Part shown: in pieces, positions 21,898 to 33,438 of the stretch
Position numbering within the stretch: the first letter of the stretch is position 1
Layout of the letters: each line of letters begins with the position of its first letter
Origin: Semisulcospira habei
Taxonomy: Eukaryota; Mollusca; Gastropoda; Semisulcospiridae
Assembly: GCA_036245525.1 (NCBI GenBank)
Contig: BTPG01000003.1
Location: 154,912,234 to 154,976,233 of the forward strand
DNA length: 64,000 nt
Direction: 5' to 3'
Program-made: the position numbers and the translations under genes
Notes under the pieces: generated by a model
What the model saw: only the letters and a program-made list of their open reading frames with translations
What the model was told of the DNA's origin: nothing
The model's database searches: none

Positions 21898-24546
21898 AAG
21901 AAGTTGGAGAGAGAAGACTGCAAGACTAAACATGGACAGGGACACCACGAAGTTGTGGAGACTGACCAAGGCGTTGAACGATGAGGGCACCAGGGAACAG
22001 AAGATCACCTTGGAAGAAGAAGGGAAAGCACTGGCTGGTAGGAAAGCTGCAAACATGTTTGCACAGATCTATGCGAAAGAAAGTGACATCACTGTCCCAC
22101 GAATGCTTACGAAAGAAATCAGACAGGAAGAAACAGAGAGAACAAGAGATGCGAACATCCATGATGCAATGAAGAAGGACATCACCCTTCCAGAACTGAA
22201 GATGGCCATCAAACAGCTGAAGAAGAAAAAATCTCCAGGTCCAGACAGCATCTCAAACGAGATGTTACAACACCTTGGCAACACTGCCTTAATGAAGCTA
22301 CTGGACATCTTTAACCACAGCTGGAGAGGAGGACAGGTACCCCAGTGCTGGAAGGAAGCCAGGATGATCCCAATTTTGAAGAAAGGGAAGAATAAATCCA
22401 AAACCCTGAGTTATCGCCCCATCAGCCTGACAAGTTGTGTGTGCAAGACCATGGAGCGCATCATCAACAAGCGCCTGCAGTGGTACCTGGACTCCGAGAG
22501 CATTATTGTGCCAGAGCAAGCCGGCTTCAGAAGCTACAAGAGTACAGAAGACCAGACAACACACCTTGCACAGGTCATAGAAGATGCCTTTCAAGATCAG
22601 AAGGTGACATTAGCTGCCTTCATTGACCTACAGAAGGCTTTCGACAAGGTGTGGAAGGATGGTCTCCTTGTGAAACTCCTTCGCAGTGGCATCCAAGGGA
22701 ATATGTACCGGTGGACCAAGTCATACCTGCACAATCGCAGAGCCCGTGTGACAGTGGATGGGTACTGTGGCCAAAAAGTGCTGTTGCGTCAGGGGGTGCC
22801 ACAGGGGGGAGTCCTGTCACCGACCCTGTTCATACTTTTCATCAACGACCTTGTGCCAGAGCTACCAAAAGGAGTACACGCAGCCCTGTACGCAGACGAC
22901 CTGGTACTCTGGTGCACAGAAGAGTATGCAACAACTGCTACATACAGGATGCAGCTAGCCCTGGACAGGCTGACAGACTGGACCAACAACTGGTGTGTGA
23001 CCATCAACACAGAAAAATCATCAGCCACACTCTTCTCTCTCTCCAACAAGGCAAAGGCTGGCAACCTAACACTGGGCAACACCCCGCTGCGGTATGAAGA
23101 CCAACAGACATACCTGGGAGTCACCCTTGACAAGAGGCTGACGTGGAAGCCGCACATTTGGAATGCAGAAGCGAAAGCTAGAAGAAAGCTGAACATCATG
23201 AGAAAACTGGCTGGAACACAATGGGGAGCCAATGAAAAGATCCTCAAAAATGTATATCAAGGCACAGTGAGACCACACCTTGAGTACGGATCTAATGCAT
23301 GGTTGACGGCAGCCCAGTCACACCAGCAGACCATTGACAGAGTTCAGAACCAGGCACTGCGTATCATCACCGGCGCAATGAGATCCACACCAATTGAAAA
23401 GATGGAAGAGACAACAGGCATCCCACCCCTGCGCATGAGAAGAGATTGCAAAGCCTTGATACAGTCCACAAAGATCAAGTCTTCCAAAGACCACCCTATG
23501 AACGCTAGGATGAAACAACCAACCTCAGGGAGACTGAAAAGATCAAGCTTTGTGAAGGAGACGAGAGCACTGCAGAGAAAACACCAGGCAAAGCTGCCTG
23601 CGCAGGTAGAGGCTCTGAATCCTGCTAGCGACCTTCCACCTTGGGAAAGTAAGCCAGAAAACATCACCATCTCTTCCACGGTACCCTACATCACCACCAG
23701 AGATGAGTACAGCACTGTGAGCAAGGAAGCCCTGACACTGGCCATGCTCGAAGAAAAGTATCCCCAGGAAGCATGGATACGGGCATACACCGATGGATCA
23801 GCCACAGATGCAGTTCAGGATGGAGGGGCTGGGGTGTACATTCAGTACCCAAACGGAAAATGGCAGGCAGAGGCAGTACCAACAGGCCTTCACTGCACAA
23901 ATTACAGAGCTGAGGTGGAAGCCCTGGTCCACGCAGCTAACACCCTTAGTGGCACTGCAGACCCTGATGCCCAGATTGTCTTCCTTACTGATGCCATGTC
24001 TGTCCTTGAGGCAGCAACAGCAAGCAAACTGCCACGTCTACAAGAGGCACTGCAAAACATCAAGTGCACCAGACTGGTGCTGCAGTGGATCCCTTCACAC
24101 TGTGGCATCTATGGCAATGAAGAAGCTGACAGAATGGCAAAAGCGGGCGCAGAGAAAGAACAAGATGAAAATGGAGTCAGCTTCACAGAGATGAAGACCA
24201 TCATTAAGTCTGTGTACAGACCACCACAACGGCCCATAGACAGTTACCATCAGCTGTCCAGACAAGAGCAGGTGACCATCTTTCGTCTGAGGACCGACTC
24301 AATTTCCACCTGCACAGACGCTTCCACCTCGTGCCATCTCCCCTGTGCCCTTGTGGAGAAGCAGAGCAGACCACAGAGCACATCCTCCAGGACTGTGGGA
24401 ACCACCAGCCGCTGAGGGAGGAGATATGGCCGAAGCCCGCCACTCTACAAGAGAAACTGTACGGGCCTGTGGAGGCACTACAGAAGACCACAGATTTCAT
24501 TTTGAGAGCCAAACTCCAAGTGTGACGGCGTTCGAGAAGAAGAAGA
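21898..24546 (+). mobile_element. I-type LINE B, RT, RNase H and 3' end
   Basis: Continuation of element B after the L2 insertion. It ends in GAAGAAGAAGAA just before the target duplication at 24547-24558. Unlike the other LINEs here it has an RNase H domain, which marks the I group of non-LTR elements. It is otherwise almost complete. Confidence 0.88.
21904..24415 (+). CDS. RT plus RNase H polyprotein of I-type LINE B
   Basis: The frame continues directly from the endonuclease half. RT: KKKKSPGPDSISNEML, YRPISLTSCVCKTMERI, EQAGFRSYKSTEDQ, AAFIDLQKAFDKVW, RQGVPQGGVLSPTLFILFIN and YADDLVLW (catalytic pair). RNase H follows: AYTDGSATD (first Asp), TNYRAEVEAL (Glu), VFLTDAMSVL (Asp) and LQWIPSHCGIYGNEEAD (His/Asp). 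A frame shift near 24290 moves the end into another frame. There SPLCPCGEAEQTTEHILQDC (24331-24420), a CCHC-like knuckle usual at this position, is still readable to 24525. RNase H removes the RNA strand during element integration. Probably recently active, now dead by the L2 insertion and this shift. Confidence 0.88.
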
Positions 24547-24558
24547 ACCAGAAGATTG

Positions 24559-26271
24559 TCGGGCAAGTATGGCCATACAGAAAGACCAGTAAAAGACAAA
24601 GAAGGCAAGCCTATTGCAGACAGAGCAGACCAACTCGACAGATGGGCCGAGTACTTTGAAGAGTTACTGAACAGACCTAGCCCACCCGGCCCCCCAGACA
24701 TCCAGCCGGCAGAGACCGACCTACCCATCAGCTGTGACAGACCCAGCCGGGAAGAGATCAGAAGAGCAGTGGCATTTTTGAAGAACGGCAAAGCAGCAGG
24801 GCCAGATGGCATCCCAGCGGAGTCTCTGAAAGCAGACCTAGAGACAACAGTGGAGATGCTGTACCCACTGTTTGGAAAGATCTGGGAAGAGGAGGTGATG
24901 CCGGCTGACTGGAAGGAGGGGTACCTAATCAAGCTTCCCAAGAAAGGCGACCTCAGCAAGTGTTCCAACTTCAGAGGAATCACCTTGCTGTCATTACCAG
25001 GAAAGGTCTTCAACAGGATCATCCTGGAGAGAATGAAGAGCTCCGTTGACCCCCAGCTGAGAGACCAGCAAGCAGGATTCAGGAAGAACCGATCATGTAC
25101 AGATCAGATCGCCATTCTCCGCATCATCGTGGAAAAGTCTCTGGAGTGGTGCTCCCCGCTGTACGTCAACTTTGTGGATTATGAGAAAGCATTTGACAGC
25201 GTGGACCGAGAGACTCTGTGGAAACTCCTACGACATTACGGTGTACCCAAAAAGCTCGTGCGCCTGATCAAGAGCAGCTACGATGGCATGACATGTCGCG
25301 TGATCCACGAAGGGCAGTTCACCAGGGAGCTCCAGGTCAGAACTGGTGTCAGGCAGGGGTGTCTGCTGTCTCCGTTCCTCTTCCTACTGGCCATAGACTG
25401 GGTCATGAAGATGACCACAGAGCACAGACGAAGTGGAATACAGTGGACACTGTGGACACAGATTGACGACCTCGATTTTGCAGACGACTTGGCATTACTG
25501 TCCCACACTCATCAACAAATGCAGGACAGACCACGAGGCTTGCTGACATCTCGTCCCAAGTGGGCCTCACCATCCACAAACAGAAAACAAAGACAATGAG
25601 GCTGAACGCAACCAGGGAAGAACCAGTCTTGCTTGCTGGCACCCCGTTGGAGGAGGTGGAGTCCTTCACCTATCTCGGGAGCATCATAGACAAAAAAGGC
25701 GGCACTGATGCAGATGTCAGAGCACGAATCGGTAAAGCCAGAGCAACCTTTCTCCAGTTGAAAAAAGTGTGGAGTTCCAGAGAGCTGTCACAACACACCA
25801 AAGTCCGGATTTTCAACTCCAATGTAAAAGCAGTTCTCCTATATGGAGCAGAGACTTGGAAATTGACAAAAACCACAGTCAACAGAGTACAGACCTTCAT
25901 TAACAGTTGCCTTAGAAGAATTTTGAAAATCCACTGGCCAGAGAAGATCAGCAACGTCAGACTCTGGGAGAGAACAGAGCAGATAACAGCAGAGAATGAA
26001 ACTGGGCGAAGAAGATGGGGATGGATCGGTCACAGTCTGAGAAAGCCAGCTTCCAGTATCACTAGGCAGGCATTGTCATGGAACCCCCAGGGAAAGAGGA
26101 AAAGACTGAGGTAGGCCGAGAAACTCCTGGCGTCGAGACCTCCAAGCAGACATCAAGAGACTGGGAACCACCTGGAGTAGAATCGAAGGAGCAGCACAGG
26201 ACAGGAGTTGCTAGAGGTGTCTCGTCGACGGCCTATACCCGGGTAGGGGTGACAGGCGTAAGTAAGTAAGT
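24559..26271 (+). mobile_element. RTE-type LINE A1, RT half and 3' end
   Basis: Resumes in frame after the I-type insertion (RRL joined to SGKYGHTERPVKDKEG). RT: GKAAGPDGIPAESLK, GDLSKCSNFRGITLL, QQAGFRKNRSCTDQI, FVDYEKAFDSVDRETLW, VRQGCLLSPFLFLLAIDW and [15 protein letters not shown] one-base loss near 25527 shifts the frame. It then reads [15 protein letters not shown] ... [20 protein letters not shown] ... VLLYGAETW ... [13 protein letters not shown] to 26110, with another shift near 26104. The 3' end is GGGGTGACAGGCGTAAGTAA with a (GTAA)n tail, then the target duplication. Confidence 0.88.
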
Positions 26272-26435
26272 AATAACTTGTTCTGCATTTTGCCTCTGTG
26301 CTTTACGAACTAGAGATTTGACATGGTTTCGATGCTTCTTGTATTCAGCAAATTTCTTGTCTCGTTTTAATTCATCTCTTACTTCCATCTCTTGTTTTAT
26401 CTCACCAGAGAGCCATTTTAGCATAACAAGATATA
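26272..26435 (-). mobile_element. LINE D1, linker segment upstream of RT
   Basis: Minus frame LKWLSGEIKQEMEVRDELK ... KKHRNHVKSLVRKAQR corresponds to D2 residues ITDEIKQAMDERNKAKKE ... RNKVKYLIREAQR. It joins to IADGKDIRSVLQ at 16880 once the 9.4 kb RTE complex is removed. Confidence 0.85.
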
Positions 26436-26446
26436 ATAATAATAAT

Positions 26447-26477
<31 letters not shown>

Positions 26478-26735
26478 TCTTCTATAGCGCAATATCCCCA
26501 CAAAGAAAGGCTCAGAGCGCTTTACATCTAGATAATCAAACTAATTAAAATCAACTAACTAAAGTACTGACAACGTACAAAAACACAATCATTCATGCAC
26601 ACTGACACAATACTAAAATAATAAACATAACATGTATAGAGCCTGATCAGATATATACATGTTGATGTGGAAACTTTTGATCAATCCCTTTCAAAGGCCA
26701 GACTGAAAAAAAAAATGTTTTCAATCTAGCCCGTT
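26436..26735 (-). mobile_element. L2-type LINE tail, heavily 5' truncated, in D1
   Basis: The plus strand shows (AAT)n then TATAGCGCAATATCC and CAGAGCGCTTTACATC. In minus orientation it reads LKTFFFSVWPLKGIDQ, an L2-type C-terminus, then a UTR with an AGCGCT hairpin and an (ATT)n tail. It splits D1 between RHVPKRIKRARL and LKWLSGEIKQ. Confidence 0.7.
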
Positions 26736-27556
26736 TGATGCGCTTAGGCACGTGTCTATCCAGAACAGCGAGAAACAGCTCGTACCAGCGTGACAGGGCA
26801 TCTAGGGTTTTTGCAGTTTTGTATATCATAAAATGGTACTAAAGATAGGTCATATAAAAAAGCAGTTTGGTCGAATTTTTAAAAACATCTATACATTATG
26901 GTAGTGTGTCTTTTGATTGACTGTTTAGCTAACCTAACGGACAACGTAAAACAAACAGGAAAGTGATCACGCTAACATTTTTTTTACAACGCTGACATTT
27001 GTGGTATCAGCTTTGAAGATGAGGAAGTAACTCTAGTAGGTGACTGGACAAGCTGTTTCAACCCTAAAAAAATTGAAGTGTGTCCTTGCTTTTGCAAGTC
27101 TATGTTGAAGTCTCCCAAGATATGTACATCGCCTTTGGACTCCTGAACCACATCCATCATTAATACAAAAAAGGCTCGTCCTGCCAGGAGGCTGAGGCCG
27201 CTGGGTTTCTATATACAAAACCTATCTGAACAGGCGAGGACCTGGTCGTTTTAACTTCTAACCACATGCACTCTACATTAGGGGACTCTAAATCACAACG
27301 CCTCTTTTAATAGTTGTTGATGGCATTAGTATGGCCGGGGGCAGATGCATCTCGCCTGAGAATGGAGTAATTGTATATGGCTATGGCATGGTCACTCAGT
27401 AATGTTAGCTGTTAGACGAGATTCCGTAAATCCAAAAATGTGAAATGGTGAAGACTGGTTTAGGAGAATAATTATATCTGGTATTTTGTGACAAAGGTGA
27501 TACACATGAAGATGACCGATATTTAAAAGACGAATGCTGTTGCCACCTGTTGACAT
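26736..27556 (-). mobile_element. LINE D1, endonuclease segment and ORF start
   Basis: The minus frame starts at ATG 27554-27556 (MSTGGNSIRLLNIGHLHVYH, then PDIIILLNQSSPFHIFGFTE), the N-terminus of the D-family endonuclease. Decayed frames follow (CTYLGRLQHRLAKARTHF near 27060-27130). ALSRWYELFLAVLDRHVPKR (26740-26800) is the linker to RT. Confidence 0.75.
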
Positions 27557-28284
27557 ATTAAAAGGGAACGTATAGATAATCAAGCAGAACAAAAGCGAAA
27601 ACAATAATAACAACAAAATTAATACCAAAAATAAAATCAAGAAAACAATGTGTGGGCTGAAGAAAGAAAATCGTGTAAACACCTAGCATGTAATTACAAA
27701 ACATAATGTGTCTAAGTATACAATTGGTACTAGAGGATTCCAATACTAGTCGAGAGCTGTAGGAGGTTCAAACAAACTATCACACGCTCAAACTGTCTTC
27801 ACACGTGACTGCTGGCGGTGACTAGCGCAATCACAGCAGACAACACGCGGTCAATACAATCCGTCACTCCGGTTTGGATTAGCTGTGTCGCCGACTGAGA
27901 AACCACTCGAGCGTTGAATTGTTTCAGCCTGCACAGGCCGCACTGACTAATTAGCTTTTCTGCGGAATGCAGGGATAAGCAAGGTTGACAAGCAACGCAA
28001 TAAAAGTCCACCGTGCTCTATGTTATAGTCCAGTCACAGGCTTGAAGATAGGTCCCTTTGGGTCCATGCAACAACATACGTAGTTGTAATAGTCACCGTG
28101 TACGAAGAAAAAGTCACATTCGTGGTATAAATGTGACGTCATGCAACAGTCTGCGATAATAAGTTTATGCAAAAGCAAATCACCTTGTCAATCGAAAACG
28201 TCATAAAAGTCTGTATGTCTGAAAGTCTATGTTTACTATTAAAAATAAAGCAGTAGATGACATCATCTTCCTCTCCAAATATCA
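27557..28284 (-). other. Upstream flank or 5' UTR of LINE D1
   Basis: No coding signal. It shows no obvious similarity to the region upstream of D2, so the D1 5' boundary is not defined. No gene recognised. Confidence 0.35.
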
Positions 28285-28680
28285 GATCAATGCTGACATA
28301 ATGTCGAAGTGACTGTCATAACAGTTAGTAGTAAGTGTTATGAAGAGTCTCCGTCTGTCACACAATCTTGTATCGGCATGGTTTCATTCGCTAAATCATT
28401 GTTTCCATTGTGTCGCAGTGACTCACATAAAATCAAGCTTAGCTGATGTTATGAAGAGTCTCTGTGGCACAATTCTATATCAATATAGTTTCATAACCTA
28501 AATCATGGTTTCGGCCATTGTGTCGCAGCGACTCACACAACACCAAGATTCGTTAATGTTAGGAAGAGTCTCTGTGATACAATCTTGTATCAGCATAATT
28601 TGTATCAGCATAGTTTGATATGCTAACTCATCGCATATTATTGTGTCGCAGTGACACAAATAACTTAAGTTTTAGGAAGA
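28285..28680. repeat. ~110 bp minisatellite, about 3.4 units
   Basis: GTTATGAAGAGTCTC at about 28336 and 28448 and GTTAGGAAGAGTCTC at 28558 (spacing 112 and 110). Each is followed by a GTATC.GCAT.GTTTCAT-like block and then TTGTGTCGCAGTGACTCACA. The last partial unit (TGTGTCGCAGTGACACAA) runs straight into the foldback element. Confidence 0.8.
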
Positions 28681-29275
28681 TTACAAAGTAAAGTAGGTAA
28701 AAGCACTGTCAGGGGAGAGAAGTGTGCATGATCGACCAGTGATCATAGATCTACCGTGGTCAAAGCACCAAAAAAATAGATAGGAAAGAGGGGGGTGCGC
28801 TAAGAAAGTGATCGGAAGCAGTGCATATGGAAGCCCCCCCCCCCCCTCCTCCCGAAGGGGGTAGGCGTATAACATATCCCACCGCTCCAGCCACTCGGTC
28901 AAAAATCCAGATCCCCAAGGGGGGGGGGGGGGGGGGGGTCCAGCTATTTAGCCGGTGTGGACAGCTGTTCAGTTCGGTCTTGGCGACCTCATCAGCACAC
29001 CATCGGCAATACTGGAGGAAGGCAGGAACTTTTGCCTACCTGCAATGACAGCCACATTTTACTGTGGTGTCTGCAGGGGCATACATTCCATGCCTCCACC
29101 TAGAGCCAAGACCGAAACAGCTGTCCACACGGACACCGGCTAAATATCTGGACCCCTCTTGGGGGACCTGGATTTAAATTTCCATGCACCGAGTGGCTGG
29201 AACGTGATACGAAAGGGGGGGGGGGGGGGGCTTCCATATGCATTGCTTCCAGTCACTTTCTTAGCGCACAATCTG
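28681..29275. mobile_element. Foldback element J
   Basis: The left part (28681-28795) is homologous to the 148 bp insertion at 47937-48084. Then come two inverted arms of about 190 bp (28796-28990 and 29105-29272). Paired blocks include GCGCTAAGAAAGTGA with TCACTTTCTTAGCGC, GCATATGGAAGCCCCC with GGGGGCTTCCATATGC, and TTTAGCCGGTGTGGACAGCT with its complement. The loop is about 110 bp. G and C homopolymers in the arms differ in length. Confidence 0.75.
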
Positions 29276-29500
29276 TCCTTGCTAAGCTACTTAAAAAAAG
29301 AACACCAACCAAACAACAAAAACTAACTAATAATAAACGTCACACACACGCATACACACACGCACACAGACACACATATACATGTAGTCGTGTACATGCG
29401 CACTTTTGTACATACACATACACGCGTACGTGCGCACATAATTATCTAACATATAAGTAGGTATGATATTTTGTGTACTATAAAAAAAAAAACCAAGTTA
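29276..29500. other. CA/CG-rich simple sequence flank
   Basis: Degenerate CACA/ACGCAC tracts (29340-29440). No gene seen. Confidence 0.4.
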
Positions 29501-29579
29501 GAAAACTGAACAAACAATTTGGAGGCTAGATGGAGGGGAAAAAAAGAGAAAAAGCAAAATTCTAAAAACATGAAGCGTA

Positions 29580-32460
29580 TTATTTCGAAAAACAAAGAAG
29601 AAGAAAGGATCAGCATAACGATGTCTTAGAAAGGTAATCATGTACTCTATTTTCAAACAGAGAGAGGGACGTGGTTTGTTGAATAGTGGGAGGAAGAGAA
29701 TTCCATAAAAGAGCACCTGAATAAGACAGGCTAGATTTGAACAGGTCTATACGGGGCCTTTTTATAGAGAGACTGTTCCTGGAGGTGCTGTATTTTTTTC
29801 AGTTGGCGAAAAAAGCCTAGATAAGTAAGGTGGAGCTTTCCCGTTAAGAATTGTGTGCATCAGTACACATTTGTTTAGTGCGAGGTGCTTAACCAGAGGG
29901 AGAAGTCCGATGGCCTGCAGCTTGGCATCAGTGGATAAAGACGGATCAGGGAGGATAAGCTTAGCAGCGCGCTTGTATAATGAGTTTATCTTCTTGAAGT
30001 GATTTTCACTGCAGCCATCCCATATTGTTGAGGCATAATCAATGTGTGGTTTAATGTAGGTATTAAAAAATAGTTTGCGCGTCTTAAGGTCAATTATCGT
30101 TTTTAGTTTGGAAAGTAGAAACAACTTTTTGGATAAATGTTTTCTCATATAATATAAGTGGTTATGCCAGCTTAGATCATCATCTATTATTACTCCAAGC
30201 AGGCGGCGTTGACTGACCTGCTCAACTGAGGTGGAGTCCAAAGAAAGGTTGAGTGATGGAGGTTTGAGCTGATGTTTCTGGCGGGTTGTGATAAGCATGC
30301 TTTTTGTTTTTGTGGGATTTACAAGCATGCGATTTTCATTACACCACCGAGAGACTTCATGAAGACTCTCTTGAAGATTATTTGCAATTTCAGGCACAGT
30401 TTTACCAGCGGAATGTAATGTTGAGTCGTCGGCAAACATGTCACACTCAGTCTCAGTACACGTTACATGTAACGGTAGATCGTTAATGAAGATACAAAAC
30501 AGTAGTGGGCCTAAAATAGACCCCTGGGGCACTCCATACTCCACAAATTGTTCAGAAGAACATTTTCCATTGACGTAGACTGTTTGTGTTCTTTTTGAAA
30601 GATAGGAGTTCAGAAACGAAAGAGCTGAGGGGCTCTTTTTGTTTAAGTAGGTGGCAAGCTTTTTCGATAAGATGGTGTGATCGATAAGATCAAACGCTTT
30701 TGTTAGATCCAAGAAGACAGCACCAGCCATTTTATTATCATTTATGCTGTTGACCCACGAATTCACTATTCGTGCGAGTGCAGTGTGGTATGAATGCTTG
30801 GGACGAAAACCTGACTGGTAATGATATAATAGGGACCTTTTTTCAAGAAATTCCAGAAGATGTTTGTGAACATGCTTTTCCAGAGGCTTCGAGAGAACTG
30901 ATAGAAGGGAAATGGGGCGAAAGTTATTAATTTCAGAAGAATCGTTTGCTTTAGGAACAGGCACTATCTTTGATTTTTTTAAAGCTACTGGGAAGACATT
31001 TTTTTGTATACATAGGTTATAAATGTATGTAAGAGGTTCCACTATGTATGGTTGCGACAGGTCAAGGATATATCCATTGATACCATCACTGCCCGAAGAC
31101 GTTTTCTTTTTTAGGATAGAAATGTATTTGCCTACCTCGTGTACAGCAATATCAGGGATGACGAAAATATCATCTGAGGACAATCTTTGCTTACAGAACT
31201 TAGTTAGCTTTTCTGGTGTGGAATATATCGACTGATTGCGATTGTGAGAACTGAGTAAGTCTTTGGGGGCTGATAGAAAGTGGTTATTAAACTCCTCAGC
31301 GGAGAGGTTTTCTGGAATGGTATTGCACTGTTTACGCTTGTTGTTGGTAAGCGTATTAAGTGCTGTCCAGATAGAGGAAGGGTTTCTGTCTTCTTCGACT
31401 GTTTTGGTTACAAACGATCTCTGCGCCTCTCTAATTAAGTACTTAACTTTATTTCGCAATCTTTTAAATTCATGAAAGTTCTTTTCTTTCTTAGCCTTAT
31501 TTCTTTCATCCATTGCTTGTTTGATTTCGTCGGTTATCCATGAGGGAGGCTGGCGGGATCAGACTCACTTTCTTCTTACTGGCGCATGTTTGTTTAGCAC
31601 CCCTAGGAACAGATCAAGTAAGAGAGAGACAGCCTTATCTGGGTTGGTACAATTGTACACATCATGAAACGGTGTAAGGCTAAGACCGTGTAAAAAAAAG
31701 CATCTTTGTTTAGTTTTTTTTTTAAAGACCTATAGGTAATTTACACATGCTGATTCCTCTTTTGTTTGGGCATCTTGCACGACCACGTACAGGTGATGGG
31801 AAAATGATCACTGACAGCTAGTGGCGGGACGCTGGTCTCTAGTGCTGACTTACAGTTGTTGGTATAGATGTGATCAATGAGTGTAGCGGATGATTGGGTT
31901 ATTCTAGTAGGAGCTTGGATTAGTTGCTTCAACCGAAAAAGAGTTGTTGTCGATTGCCACGTGGGATTTGTTTTCAGTAAGTCAATGTTAAAAATCACCT
32001 AACAAGATGTACATCTTTGTCAGTGTCATTCACTTTATCCATCATCTGCACAAAGTCATCATACCACTCGACAGTGGACGATGGATTTCTATATATATAA
32101 CCCATTATAATTGGCGATGAGTTATTAACTCAGTTGACTCCAGATCATCACGTCTGCGTACCATATGTGCAACCGAGTTATGAACATAAACAGCAATCCC
32201 TGTGTGTTTGAGGGTGTTTGGGTCACGACGAATTAAGGAAAAGTTTGGAATGCACAGATTTTCGTCGCTAATTCTTTAGTCCAGACGTGATTCCGTTAGC
32301 CCAAAGAGATGGAAGTGTGAAGGCTGGTTTAAAAATATTGAAATGTCAGGAACCTTATTGTAAAGGTGAAATACATTAAGGTGCCCGACCTTCAGCCCGT
32401 GGGCATGTATGTAATTGTTCGATGGTGTACACATTTTGATGACAAAAATGTAAATATAAA
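29580..32460 (-). mobile_element. LINE D2, nearly full length (Jockey/CR1 group)
   Basis: On the minus strand the endonuclease starts near 32460 (VGHLNVFHLYNKVPDISIFL, then FHLFGLTESRL, GIAVYVHNSVAH, RLKQLIQAPTRITQSSATLI and LAVSDHFPITC to 31741). It has at least two frame breaks. A linker (31514-31740) and a long open RT frame (29762-31513) follow. The C-terminal end continues in another frame to about 29600 (SLSYSGALLWNSLPP). This is the best-preserved D-family copy in the window. Confidence 0.85.
29762..31513 (-). CDS. D-family LINE reverse transcriptase ORF (LINE D2)
   Basis: Open for 583 codons. Linker KLRNKVKYLIREAQRSFV-type helix near residues 16-40. RT blocks: KTSSGSDGINGYIL (about 137), INNFRPISLLSVLSKPLEK, YQSGFRPKHSYHTALARI, AGAVFLDLTKAFDLIDHTIL, VEYGVPQGSILGPLLFCIFI, CDMFADDSTLHSAG (catalytic Asp pair), MLVNPTKTKSMLI and RRLLGVIIDDDLSWHNH. 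The C-terminal domain reads IDYASTIWDGCSENHFKKI, KRAAKLILPDPSL and LALNKCVLMHTIL. No RNase H. The first codon here is not the real start: the endonuclease and linker frames lie upstream and are shifted. The role is target-primed reverse transcription of its own RNA. Confidence 0.88.
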   Translation of the reverse strand: MDERNKAKKEKNFHEFKRLRNKVKYLIREAQRSFVTKTVEEDRNPSSIWTALNTLTNNKRKQCNTIPENLSAEEFNNHFLSAPKDLLSSHNRNQSIYSTPEKLTKFCKQRLSSDDIFVIPDIAVHEVGKYISILKKKTSSGSDGINGYILDLSQPYIVEPLTYIYNLCIQKNVFPVALKKSKIVPVPKANDSSEINNFRPISLLSVLSKPLEKHVHKHLLEFLEKRSLLYHYQSGFRPKHSYHTALARIVNSWVNSINDNKMAGAVFLDLTKAFDLIDHTILSKKLATYLNKKSPSALSFLNSYLSKRTQTVYVNGKCSSEQFVEYGVPQGSILGPLLFCIFINDLPLHVTCTETECDMFADDSTLHSAGKTVPEIANNLQESLHEVSRWCNENRMLVNPTKTKSMLITTRQKHQLKPPSLNLSLDSTSVEQVSQRRLLGVIIDDDLSWHNHLYYMRKHLSKKLFLLSKLKTIIDLKTRKLFFNTYIKPHIDYASTIWDGCSENHFKKINSLYKRAAKLILPDPSLSTDAKLQAIGLLPLVKHLALNKCVLMHTILNGKAPPYLSRLFSPTEKNTAPPGTVSL

Positions 32461-33438
32461 CTTTTCAATATCGGAAACTCAGTGAAACAGTCCAGTCGCT
32501 GAAAGGAGTGATCTTGTGCGAAAATATGGAATAAACCAAATCCACTTTTAATCACCACGACTGTCAAAAATAACTTGCATGATAGTTTGTAGAACGACTG
32601 TCTACTCGCATTCAGCACAACACGTTTGGCTATGTACTATAATCACTAATCTTTACATTTAGTCCGGCTTACAAAAATGGTGTGTATGCCGGCCAGACAC
32701 AAGTCAAACGCGCAACTGTACTGTACACAGGTCAACCACAGTACAAATAGTCCAACGATTTCCCTAAACTGTCAGACTGCAACACATGTTGCTGTGATAC
32801 GGCCGCATCGCATATAAACCAAAAGCATCGCAAATGTTAATGTCAAATCTATGAGGTGAAACTAAAACAACAGCACAGTAAACCGTTTCGTATAGAAATG
32901 TCACCGTTTGATCAAAGGATTGTCAGATCAGTGCTCGACACACTGAAACAGATTGAACTGACGAGAACTGGAATAAAAAAATACTAATAACACTTAGGGC
33001 TCACACACCTGTGTTTATTATGCACCACGCATTGCTACAAGTCGGACGGATGAAGGGCTGAAAATGAAGTCATATGATTGTTTATTTTCATTTCAGAATT
33101 ATACTGATGTTCAATAAGTTCATGAAAAACATGAAGTGAAATTAGTTCAAGTTGAGCCTACACCAAAAAAAAAAAAAAACTATTTTAACGGTCGTCAAGT
33201 AGGATGGGGTCCGGTAAAACCAACTCATTTAGGCCTGGAGGCGTGTTAGTTGAACATCCGATTTACGCTGGAGAGAGATGGACAACGATAGGACAAGTGC
33301 AGTAACAGATCAGATTAGCGCCTCAACGACGCATAGGTAATCCGGCACTATTCCGGAACTATCTTCGTCCAACGTTTCCCGATCAGGCATGAAGGAGTTA
33401 ATCTAACCGAAACACTGCGGTATGTTTTAACACACACT
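32461..33438. other. Non-coding gap between LINE D2 and the SGNH ORF
   Basis: No gene, no strong repeat. Poly-A at 33165-33178. If the SGNH ORF were ORF1 of D2, this would be the inter-ORF spacer of about 1 kb, which is long for such elements. Confidence 0.35.

Noticed and set aside
24204..25022. Minus-strand ORFs antisense to the RTE and I-type LINEs
   Set aside because: They are shadows of the RT frames, recur at every RTE copy and have no domain.
28285..28680. CRISPR-like array
   Set aside because: Repeat units are 110 bp with no repeat/spacer alternation, and the genome is eukaryotic.
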